From Hofstenia miamia (taxonomy: Eukaryota; Xenacoelomorpha; Acoela), in the NCBI GenBank assembly GCA_004352715.1, contig SCFE01000086.1:293801-357800 (forward strand): a stretch of DNA of 64,000 nucleotides, given 5' to 3'. This document shows positions 1 to 8,780 of the stretch, piece after piece. Position 1 is the first letter of the stretch, and every line of letters begins with the position of its first letter. The translations under genes were made by a program, and so were the position numbers. Under the pieces are notes generated by a model. That model was not told the origin of the DNA. It did not search any database and saw nothing but the letters and a program-made list of their open reading frames with translations.

Positions 1-323
1 TTTGGATCGCAAAAGGAACAGATTTTGAAACATTAATAGACCGAAAGCTAATCGAAGTGTCGAAGTGTAGCAAGCCAATCAACTTTTTGTGGAATATGAT
101 AATGCATACGTTTGATAAATCCGAAATCATTCATTTCAATTGGTATGGCCAAACCAAAAATTTTAATACTGGCAAATTTAAATCTCTTTGTTCACAAAGC
201 ATTGTAAAAGCTTATCAGCATTACATTGAAAAAACTTTCGGTGAAGAAATAAATATTTGTGACGCTGCTCAGTACATAAACTTAAGAATCAGACAAATTC
301 GTTGGTTACATAAAAGAGAATAG
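1..323 (+). CDS. Terminal coding exon encoding a DUF4806-like domain (copy A), 5' end outside window
   Basis: The frame is open from the first bases of the window (WIAKGTDFETL...) to the stop at 321-323, so the exon begins to the left. The core reads NFLWNMIMHTF, FNWYG, then a variable stretch, VKAYQHYIEKTFG and a C-terminal YINLRIRQIRWLHKRE. It aligns along its whole length with the exon at 4678-5129 (NFLYNLII, YNWFGK, LVKAFLFHISNCFG, YINNRIRVLRHALNKKRD). The pattern (buried aromatic/aliphatic helix, N-W-x-G turn, basic C-terminal helix) resembles DUF4806, a domain of arthropod proteins often found with transcription-factor-like partners. The family assignment is from memory of the pattern. 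A poly(A) signal follows 32 bases after the stop, which supports a 3'-terminal exon. I infer it is one alternative end of a BTB-type gene whose shared exons lie upstream. Confidence 0.6.
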   Translation, partial: WIAKGTDFETLIDRKLIEVSKCSKPINFLWNMIMHTFDKSEIIHFNWYGQTKNFNTGKFKSLCSQSIVKAYQHYIEKTFGEEINICDAAQYINLRIRQIRWLHKRE

Positions 324-354
324 TTTTGTTCAATATATGAATGTATTTTTTCAT

Positions 355-360
355 AATAAA
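355..360 (+). promoter_or_regulatory. Poly(A) signal AATAAA after DUF4806-like exon A
   Basis: A canonical AATAAA starts 32 bases after the stop codon of the exon ending at 323; a second AATAAA lies at 392-397. Together they suggest cleavage around 375-420, making the preceding exon a terminal exon. Confidence 0.55.
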
Positions 361-739
361 ATTAGTATTCAATATATAGTTGAAAAAATCTAATAAAGTT
401 CTTCAATTTTTTGTTTCATAATTTTCAAAAAAATTTCCAATCTCAAATGAAAAATGTAGTCGTTGTCTTGATCCAAGTTGCTTATTTTGAAATTGTTGCA
501 TGTTTTCTACGATATAAAGCCGTCCTGCAAATCCTGAGCGATTGTGTTAATTGTTGAGTAAATTTTATTCAGGGATTTAATACCCTCTCTCTTGTCATTT
601 GCCAAATTCTACATTTTTGTTACCGAAATGAAATTATACTCATTGTTACATACTATCTAAAATACTGTCTAGAGTCAATATTAGACTAGAAATCATTAAA
701 AAATTCAAATTTGAATTTGTCTATCACATTTGAATTTAG

Positions 740-954
740 GATCAAAGATCTTCAAATGTCCTTACTGTTTCTACAAAACGCCTTTCAATTCCCATTTACT
801 TCGCCATTTTAATTCTCGTCACACCAACAATAGACCGTTCAAATGTCCTGGATGTATGACCGCTTACAAATTGAAACACCACTTAAAACATCATTTAATC
901 ATGAAACATTCCGCGATATTAAACAAAACTCTTCGGCAGGAATTCAATTTGTAA
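740..954 (+). CDS. Alternative-type terminal exon: paired C2H2 zinc fingers (I)
   Basis: An acceptor (ATTTAG at 734-739) precedes an exon whose first two bases complete a codon. Two fingers follow immediately. Finger 1 is CPYC-x12-H-x4-H (YKTPFNSHLLRHFNSRH); finger 2 is CPGC-x12-H-x4-H (YKLKHHLKHHLIMKH). They are joined by the TNNRPFK linker. A short tail ending QEFNL runs to the stop at 952-954. Two fingers per terminal exon, placed right after the splice site, is the arrangement of BTB-zinc-finger genes such as lola, broad and fruitless, where the exon choice sets DNA specificity. All zinc ligands are present. There is no start codon belonging to this exon; it must be spliced from upstream. 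Confidence 0.75.
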
Positions 955-1753
955 CTAAGCTTGAAATATATTAATTTCTGCTTTCTAATTTCTAAAATGA
1001 TACCCAAGTTCAAGGTTGATTTCGAAGTGCGCGTTTGGGAATTTTCCTTTTTTGAATCAGTTATAGCTGCTCTATCGAGATTATCTATTTTGCTGAAATT
1101 ATTTAATAGTGCTTATTTTTGTTTCTTTAGGCCACGGAGAGGGGTGAGTTGCGTCCGGTGAGGGTGGCAGTTGCCCCCCCTCCCTGAAATCACCCTTTCA
1201 AAAAAACCTCCCTAAATCTGATTATTTCAAATGTAGAAGTCAATTTAGTTATTTATTATTTAATATTGTGGGTGATAAATATAACTTGCCCCTCCCCTAA
1301 CTAAAATTCATTCCGCCGCCATTGTTTGTGTTCATTCATGCCAAAAATTCACTAGCCTTTTGAAAGGCAATTAGCTCATTTCCTCCGTTCTTAAATCCAG
1401 CCACACTTGATGAGATAGCCTTTGAATTTATGAATTGAACTCTAGTCGAAGTGCACTAATTTTTAACAATAAGTTTAATTTTTGCATTTTGATTTCCTTC
1501 GAATGAGCCCACAAAATGTTTGCGCTGTAATTCAACTGTTTTATCTTGTTTTTAATTCTCAACGATAAGTTCACGGCCGTGAAAAATTCGGGTGAGTGCT
1601 CGAACATCTCAAATATTCAATTAAATAGCCGTATGCGTAACCTTTTCACATTTTCACAAAACTTCTCGAGCCTCTTGTATTAATGCATATTTAGTCTACT
1701 GCTTTGTATTATTAGTATTTTGTATTTTTCGTCTGCTGATAAATGTCGTTTAG

Positions 1754-1953
1754 AAAAAACACCGATTTTCAAAAATGGGACTTATGCGTGCCCCGATTGT
1801 ATCTATTCAAGCAACTCCCGCAGAAATGTCAAACGTCATATATTATGCTTACATTCTCGTGTATTTCCTTTTCAGTGTCAGTTTTGCTACAGAAAATTTA
1901 AGCTACGCAATAACTTGCAATTGCACCTTAATCGTCGACATCGTGAACGCTGA
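1754..1953 (+). CDS. Alternative-type terminal exon: paired C2H2 zinc fingers (II)
   Basis: An acceptor (GTTTAG ending 1753) opens the exon in the same phase as the neighbouring module exons. It encodes CPDC-x12-H-x4-H (YSSNSRRNVKRHILCLH) and CQFC-x12-H-x4-H (YRKFKLRNNLQLHLNRRH) joined by SRVFPFQ, and stops three residues later. It is nearly a twin of the exon at 3859-4037: the second fingers share PFQCQFCYxKFKLRxNLQ. This points to local exon duplication. An AATAAA occurs 42 bases after the stop. The overlapping longer reading frame at 1775-1990 is an out-of-frame shadow. Confidence 0.78.
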
Positions 1954-1994
1954 TTTAAGACTCAATATTGGAAGAATTCTATATTTCTAGTTTT

Positions 1995-2000
1995 AATAAA
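1995..2000 (+). promoter_or_regulatory. Poly(A) signal AATAAA after zinc-finger exon II
   Basis: AATAAA lies 42 bases downstream of the stop codon of the paired zinc-finger exon, as expected for a 3'-terminal exon. Confidence 0.5.
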
Positions 2001-2755
2001 ATTGTGCCGTTTGTAATTTATTTTTAACAGAATAATGCGCAATTTGGTATACGTAGCTTCATCATTTAATTATAGATTTACCTATTCTCAAGTATGAATT
2101 TTTTTGACATATATGCACTTTATCAATTTATCAAATAGCACTTTCAATTCCATTGTAATAAATTTAGCTTTTTCTCCAACAATTTTAGGAGTCTTTTGTA
2201 ACAAAAAAACTTAAACGCTTGCTTAAGTAGCCGGTCAAATTATCTTAGTGTAAAAACGAATTGTACTTGACCAGTCTCTTTCTCATTCTTGTATTATACC
2301 TACGAAACATTGTCTATTTTTACATATAGTGCAAATGTTAAAGCATACACGATATTTTCTTTTTATTTGTAAAATTATGTCATTAATTGAATCAATAACC
2401 TTGATTTTGAACAATTTTGTTAGTTATTTCTACATTGGTTTTCAGGGTTTGTAAATATTTAACCGCATGTATTTGGACATACGTGATTTGATATTAATAG
2501 CTCCTATTTTGGCATTACTTTCATTTACTTCATAAACGTCATTTAATGATGAATTGTCCATTACCTAAAATGTCAAATCATTGAATTTTTATAGTAATAG
2601 TATACATGTATACTGCTTCTTGATCATGTGATTTGTTCTTACTTACTGGTATTTTGAACTTTAATTAACGTAGTTTTTACTAATATTAAGCAATAGAAGT
2701 ATTTAGATCAATTGAATGTTTGTTCAGTTATATTTTTTTATTCCGATATATTTAG

Positions 2756-2958
2756 CAAAAATTGCAAATAGTACTTTTATCAAATGTGAATTCTTTTATT
2801 CCGAATTTGAACATCACAAGCTCATTAACTTGAGACAATCCTTAGTTTTAGTATTTATCCATGTAAAAATGACGGCTCTAGTCTATCAACTTGATTACGA
2901 AATTGGATTCTTTGAAAACAATAACAATGCTGGAATCCGGGATCCAGATGCCGAATGA
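2756..2958 (+). pseudogene. Possible degenerate zinc-finger exon in the module array
   Basis: A TTTAG acceptor (2751-2755) is followed by a frame open for 67 codons in the same phase as the intact module exons. The start reads FIKCEFFYSEFEHHKLINLRQS, which looks like a C2H2 finger (KCxxC-Y-x-x-x-F-x-x-x-x-x-L) whose second cysteine is now phenylalanine and whose histidines are lost. The tail ends NNNNAGIRDPDAE. The matching phase and position between intact modules support a dead exon, but an AT-rich chance frame cannot be excluded. Confidence 0.25.
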
Positions 2959-3858
2959 CTAATCAACGTAGTGGGGTGCGTCTACTGTTTACCCACAGTT
3001 CTGCTTAAAAGTTTTACTGGCTTGGATACAATTTAAAAAATAACACGGACAAATTTGATAATTTTTACAAGCAAAACGCTCAAGTGTTTTCATCAATTAT
3101 TGAATTTGTTAATTTATTTTGACGGCTGATTTGATTCTGTGGGTAAATGCCACGTAAGAGAAAATATTTTGCTGTTATGGATAGACTAAATGATACTGAA
3201 CTAGTTTGATTAATTTGATAAAAACATCTAAATTCTTAGAAAGTTTGACTTTTCAACTACCTACGTTTCTATCTGATATTTAAATATTCAATGTTATGTC
3301 ATTCAACTGTTAATGAACTTGCCTTGAATTTCTCAAATTTTTATTCCCGAATTGGATTTTTTCAATAGAATGTTCAATATCTTTCAAATGCACTCTACGA
3401 TGACGGGTGACTAAGCCTTTTCGTTTAAAGTAAGCTGTTTTGCTTTTTATACGATGTTTATTAAGCTTGCGATTTATTGAACTTGCTGAACAGCTTTCAT
3501 TTTAATGATCCTCCGAGTATTATACATACAAATCAATTCACATGACTGCCGTTTAGTGGTGTGCAATCATAATTACTTAATTTTTTAAGATTGCATTGAT
3601 GAGGATTGCATATTGAGGAGTAGATGTTGGCATTGCCCATTTCTGCTTAGCTATGTGCGTTATAATTCTATTATTTTTGTTTTGCATATACTCAATGCTG
3701 CGGAATTTATGCATTAACTTGTTGTCTAATTAAGAATCACAGACATTCTGTTTTTTCGACTACATGTAATCAGACATTTTTATAGTTAACATGATATGAC
3801 TACAAAAGCAGATTAAATTCTTCGTAAATTTGCACTTATACTGATAGATTTTGTTTAG

Positions 3859-4037
3859 AAAAGAATCACTCTTGTCCCAAATGTATCTATTCAAGCAGCA
3901 ATCGTAAAAATGTTGAGCGGCATATACTATGCATACATACTCACCTATTTCCCTTTCAATGTCAGTTTTGCTACAAGAAATTTAAGCTTCGCCAAAATTT
4001 ACAAGTTCATATTAAACGTCTGCACTCTCCTCGCTGA
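3859..4037 (+). CDS. Alternative-type terminal exon: paired C2H2 zinc fingers (III)
   Basis: There is no ATG in this frame near the start, so it is easily missed. The acceptor TTTAG ends at 3858 and the exon is entered in the shared phase. It encodes CPKC-x12-H-x4-H (YSSSNRKNVERHILCIH) and CQFC-x12-H-x4-H (YKKFKLRQNLQVHIKRLH), then SPR and a TGA at 4035-4037. All eight zinc ligands are intact. It is the closest relative of the exon at 1754-1953, with the same CIYSS and HLFPF/RVFPF linker region. The longer frame at 3910-4131 is a shadow in another phase. An AATAAA candidate lies at 4389-4394. Confidence 0.75.
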
Positions 4038-4677
4038 TTCCACTTCAGATTTCCAGTTTTATATTATGTTCATTTCTGATATGTTTTGTGGTCTTAACCA
4101 ATATAATTTTCAATATAGTTGTCATTGTTGAAGTGTTGTAAACTCTATGCTCTAACATGTTTGAACTAGATTGGAACATTTTCAAGTGTTTAGTTCCAAG
4201 CGCTATTACAAAGTCTGCCATTCATTTTTCAAGTTATTTTTTATCAGAATTAGATATCATATTTGATTTGATGTACTATCATTATGATGGTTTCATATAA
4301 TTTTTCTTCAACATCGCTATTAAATTTCCCTAATGATATGGTTTTATTACATACTTCATTTAATGCTGTTTTGAATGTTTATATCATTAATAAATGAAAA
4401 ATGTGCATTGGTGTTATTTTAGCCGTCGAGAATACCGATATACAATTTTACTTTTCATTACTGATTTCATAATGTTCTCGATTACTTTATTGAAATGTTT
4501 TTTTGTTTTTATCAAAGAATGCTAAATTGACTTTGTAACCCCTAGTCAAAATTTAAGAATAAAGCGTAAAAATTTCCCAATTGTATTTTTTACGAAATCC
4601 TCTAAGTTATTGAGGTTATGCTGCATGTACATGCTTCTGAGATTGTTATTTCCCCTTATTAACTGTATATGTTTAAG

Positions 4678-5129
4678 ATGCGAGTAAGTACATCGCAAAA
4701 AGAGCAAGATTAACAAAGCGAAGACATGCGAGTTCGTCGAATGTACACTTCGACCCTTTATATATGACACACCCCTGTCCTGATTTTGATGATACGGTAA
4801 TTATTGCATATGGGAAGCAGTATCAGCAGTATGTCAAGAAAGAGTTATTGTGGAATTCTCAGTCTGATTTCCCTTCGAACTTCCTCTATAACTTGATTAT
4901 AAATTCCTTCCAGCCAAGTGTCGTTGTAAATTACAATTGGTTTGGAAAAAATCCAAAAAACAATGGTGCACGAATATACTTGCCTCTGTACAACCACCCC
5001 TTAGTCAAGGCGTTTCTCTTTCATATTTCGAACTGTTTTGGGAGAGATTGCAACTCTCCGAATTTGGCGGGATATATTAACAATAGAATACGAGTTTTGA
5101 GGCATGCTTTAAATAAAAAAAGAGACTAG
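4678..5129 (+). CDS. Alternative-type terminal exon: DUF4806-like domain (copy B)
   Basis: The frame is open from just after a TTTAAG acceptor ending at 4677, entered in the same phase as the zinc-finger exons, so I place the exon start at 4678 rather than at the ATG at 4764. The N-terminal part is basic (KRARLTKRRH), a likely nuclear-localisation or DNA-contact segment. The domain itself runs from about YQQYVKKELLW through NFLYNLIINSF, YNWFGK, LVKAFLFHISNCFG to YINNRIRVLRHALNKKRD before the stop at 5127-5129. It is clearly homologous to the exon at the left edge of the window. The DUF4806 name rests on the N-W-x-G turn and C-terminal basic helix. Function unknown; a DNA- or protein-binding alternative tail is inferred from context. 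Confidence 0.6.
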
Positions 5130-5539
5130 TTTTTTAAATTTCTGTTTGTGCAATGTACACCTGTCTTACTTTAATTAATTTTTTTTCATTTGGCTTATTT
5201 TATTGCATGTTACATGTAATTGAAATTGACTTAATTATTTGCCCATCAAAAGATAATGAAATATTTTTTATTACATCTTGTTCTAATACACTGCTGATCA
5301 AAAATTTAAGACCACCTGAAAATTTTAAAGAATCACTATTTTCAGTGATAAACAACTGCTGTCTCTTGACTAGGGGCAGGTATAATGTCTAATGAAAAGA
5401 TTAGAGCAACAAAAACTTATGAACATAATGAATTTATAAAAACAATTCACTTTTTACAAAAACCGCATCTACAGTTGATCAAAATTATAAGATCATTAGC
5501 AAACATAGGAAAATCTACAAGGACGTTGAATAAAGTAAA

Positions 5540-6921
5540 TTCTGAACTTAGTAATGAGTATAGCCTCTATGCTTGTTGATGACCGCAAGCACTCTTTGTG
5601 GCATGCTCAGAAATGAGGGTTTCCATGAGGGTAGGGGGAATATTGCTCCACCATTTTTGTAAACATCTCTTGGCATCCACCTCCAAACATTTTCGATTGG
5701 GTTTAAGGGGAGTGAGCAGGCTGGATGAGGTACTAGAGAGTTGCCATTTTCTTGAAAGAAGGTTATGGGGTGGCGGGCAGCGGGGACTGCTGCATTATCC
5801 TACAGGAAAACCAGTTACATCCACACAAACGAGGGTCTTCAGTCGTCAAAGATGATCTTTGCAATATGTTGACATAACCATTTGCAGTCTGATGACTCTG
5901 CACCACCTAAAGCAACATTGTTCCTCTGTAGGAAAAAGCACCCCACACCATGACGGAGCCCCCACCACTATTACGTGTGCAGAAAATTTCAGGGGCATCT
6001 TTGTCGTACCAGTATAGTTGGAACCCATCAGGACCACCAAAATTAATTTTTTTCTCGTCAGAAAACAAGACTTTGCTCCATGTCTCTACATTCCATGTTT
6101 GGTGCGCTTGAGCAAACTGTAAACGGGCTTCTTTGTGACGAGGAAGCAACTGAGGACTTTGCAGGCGCTTTTTGTTCTTCATGCCCTTTTGTTTCAAGAA
6201 TCGTCTGATGGTTACTGGGCTGCAATCGGCATCAGTGAGCGTCTTCATTTGCCTGGAAGACCTTCCTCTGTCAAAAAAACTACCATCTTAATTCTTCTTC
6301 CCAATTCGGGTGTGATATTTGTTGGTCTATAAGTATATTTGGCTGTTCCATACCCATCAGGGTCTTTTAGGAANGATTATGCAGATTTTTCTTAGTTTTT
6401 CATTCAATATTCCTTACTTTTAATCTTATTTTAGAAATTTTTATTAAATAATAGGAAGAGCAATTGAAAAAATTCTGAGAGCACAATATTTTAAAACAAA
6501 ATATCGAGCAGAAATGAGCCTCATTGAAAGATTTTATGTGGTGAGCCGAGCCGAACTTACTCAAAATTTNGCAACTGAGGACTTTGCAGGCGCTTTTTGT
6601 TCTTCATGCCCTTTTGTTTCAAGAATCGTCTGATGGTTACTGGGCTGCAATCGGCATCAGTGAGCGTCTTCATTTGCCTGGAAGACCTTCCTCTGTCAAA
6701 AAAACTACCATCTTAATTCTTCTTCCCAATTCGGGTGTGATATTTGTTGGTCTATAAGTATATTTGGCTGTTCCATACCCATCAGGGTCTTTTAGGAAAT
6801 TGCAGATCACAATTTTACCGCGGTAAAGCTCGGCAGAAATTGCATGCTATGACATACCTTGTTTGTGGAGTTCAACGATTTGACCACATTCAAATTCGGA
6901 GAGTTGGCTTGCTTTTGGCAT
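5540..6921 (-). pseudogene. Tc1-family transposase pseudogene
   Basis: Reading on the minus strand from the ATG at 6921: MPKASQLSEFECGQIVELHK is a typical Tc1 N-terminal helix-turn-helix start, followed by a TAG, then NFLKDPDGYG and RPTNITPELGRR. The DDE domain includes [28 protein letters not shown] (first catalytic Asp) and [16 protein letters not shown] sits just before DNAAVP (second Asp region). The last part reads NPIENVWRWMPRDVYKNGG (third catalytic acid). At least three stops and frameshifts show it is dead. Some sequence is duplicated by the N-joined assembly error described for the element. Confidence 0.75.
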
Positions 6922-7182
6922 TGTGGCAACTTCTCGTCACCAATGACAACTTCAAACTAACCTAGAATACCAGAAAGACCCTAGAATAAAACCCTGTTCT
7001 TATACTTTTGATCACCACTCAACACGTTAGTTTTTTAAAAATGCAAATGTTTATGAATTATGAAAGCAGAATTTTTTCAAAATTTCATATCCCGGTGATG
7101 CATTAGTAATCCGTAGTCACAATATCTTATTCATTTAGCAAATGAGAATTATAATATTAAAAAATTTTTAAATGGTCCTAAA

Positions 7183-7628
7183 CAGACTTGTCAACGAGCT
7201 GAGCCGAGCCGAGCTTGAGCAGAGTATTGGATATACAACGAGCCGTTATTAAGCATACCAAATTTATAGTGCTGCTTGTTAATTTGATTATGCAGATTTT
7301 TCTTAGTTTTTCATTCAATATTCCTTACTTTTAATCTTATTTTAGAAATTTTTATTAAATAATAGGAAGAGCAATTGAAAAAATTCTGAGAGCACAATAT
7401 TTTAAAACAAAATATCGAGCAGAAATGAGCCTCATTGAAAGATTTTATGTGGTGAGCCGAGCCGAACTTACTCAAAATTTAAACGAGCCGAGCNNNNNNN
7501 NNNNNNNNNNNNNNNNNNNNNNNNNNNNNNNNNNNNNNNNNNNNNNNNNNNNNNNNNNNNNNNNNNNNNNNNNNNNNNNNNNNNNNNNNCGAGCCGAGCT
7601 TAGAAATTACGGCTCGTTGACAAGTCTG
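7183..7628. mobile_element. Non-autonomous hAT-type element nested in the Tc1 terminal repeat
   Basis: The ends are perfect 17-bp inverted repeats: CAGACTTGTCAACGAGC at 7183 and its reverse complement ending at 7628. They are flanked by an exact 8-bp target duplication GTCCTAAA (7175-7182 and 7629-7636). Eight-base duplications and CAG...CTG ends are hAT hallmarks. Multiple GAGCCGAGC subterminal repeats are present at both ends. No transposase frame is visible; 7494-7589 is a sequence gap. Removing the element restores the Tc1 end. Confidence 0.8.
7494..7589. other. Assembly gap (96 N)
   Basis: A run of N lies inside the nested hAT element, between GAGCCGAGC repeats; the repeats probably caused the gap. 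Confidence 0.99.
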
Positions 7629-7654
7629 GTCCTAAACTTTTGCTCAGCAGTGTA

Positions 7655-8744
7655 TATAACTAGCGAAACCCGTGTAAATTTCATTAAATGATATTTTTAA
7701 TGCTAACTATCGTGTCACTAGTTGGTGATATAAGAGGATGAATAGCGTTATAATATTCGAGTCTGTCGCTTTTCGTAAGTTAGCCATCAACTCCGTAGAC
7801 TAAACGTAATGAATAATATGCGAAACAAATCTTAAAGAAATGTCCTATCAGATGCCGTAAATTTCATCGAAATCGGCTTAAAAGATGAGCGATAAAACAC
7901 AACGCTTGTAAATGTGACACGCACTATTGTCTTAATGTATAGGTATTGCTCCCTTATCAATCCAGCAATGATATTTTTGAAATTTTTTGGCAAAATATTT
8001 GTAGTTCGACTATGGTTTTACCAAGTGCAATTAACCACATTAGTTATCGTTTTATTAAATGTGTACCTTTTACGTGTTCTAAAATATTGATCCGAAGTGT
8101 AATATTATTTATCATTCAGAGAGTTGTGGACTTAAAGCCCTGAAAAGGGGAAGGGCTTGTGTGGGTGTTGATTTTTCATTTGGAAAAAGTTATTTGGCGA
8201 CAAAATAGATTTGATTATATTGAAACCCTTCATAGGAGTCGTTTATGGCAGCTTCGATTTTTAAATTTTAGGAAAATATTGTAAGGCTTTTGAAGTTGTG
8301 TTACGAACATAAAAAATTTTTTAGGTAATATAGTACATTCACAAAATTAGTATTGGTCTCTGATTTGTAATGTTAAACTGTTGATTTCCAGAATTGTGTA
8401 TGTGTGTTTTTGTGCTTCTTTTGGGAGCATATGCATAAACATTGATTGGTCTATTTGTATTATTTGCAATCTCAAAGAAATGAATATGGTATTCTCAGCA
8501 CTGCCTGCGCATCAATTTTCTACTTGCGATTACTAATTTTCAATATTTCAGATGTAATTACGGTTGTAGACTTTATTGGTTCATATTGCTCGCTCATGTA
8601 TTTTGGTCTATTTAGACATTTCTCGGTTATTTTATTCAATAGGACATTAGTTCTTTATTGGAAAATACATTGGTGTTGCACGTGTTTTAACGCTAAGAGT
8701 TGATTAGTTTTCTTTGTTTTATTATTTCGAATCACTGATTTTAG
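7655..8744 (+). other. Non-coding stretch inside the exon array
   Basis: I see no zinc-finger, HTH or DUF4806-like frame here on either strand. The frame at 8446-8703 has no recognisable domain and AT-rich composition, so I do not call it. Confidence 0.5.
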
Positions 8745-8780
8745 GTAATATTAGATTTTGTAGGGTGCATCCATTTTTAA

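Larger units (their letters stand above)
5289..7652 (-). mobile_element. Tc1-like DNA transposon, interrupted
   Basis: TA dinucleotides flank the element (5287-5288 and 7653-7654). The left end begins CACTGCTGATCAAAAATTTA and the right end, read in reverse complement, begins CACTGCTGAGCAAAAGTTTA: matching Tc1-type terminal inverted repeats. A broken transposase lies inside on the minus strand. The right terminal repeat has been split by a hAT element (7183-7628). Positions 6375-6569 duplicate about 7287-7481, and 6571-6798 duplicate about 6149-6377, both bounded by single Ns (6374, 6570), so the internal order is partly an assembly error and the true element is shorter. Confidence 0.75.

Noticed and set aside
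1133-1330. TTTCTTTAG followed by GGCCACGGAGAGG, and C-rich tracts, as another module exon
   Set aside because: In the array phase the frame stops after four codons. The C-rich tracts look like a fragment of an unclassified repeat.
1775-1990. 71-residue frame overlapping the zinc-finger exon
   Set aside because: Out-of-frame shadow of the intact C2H2 exon at 1754-1953; the same applies to 3910-4131 over the exon at 3859-4037.
4546-4770. Minus-strand frame overlapping the start of the DUF4806-like exon
   Set aside because: No domain; opposite strand to a well-supported coding exon.
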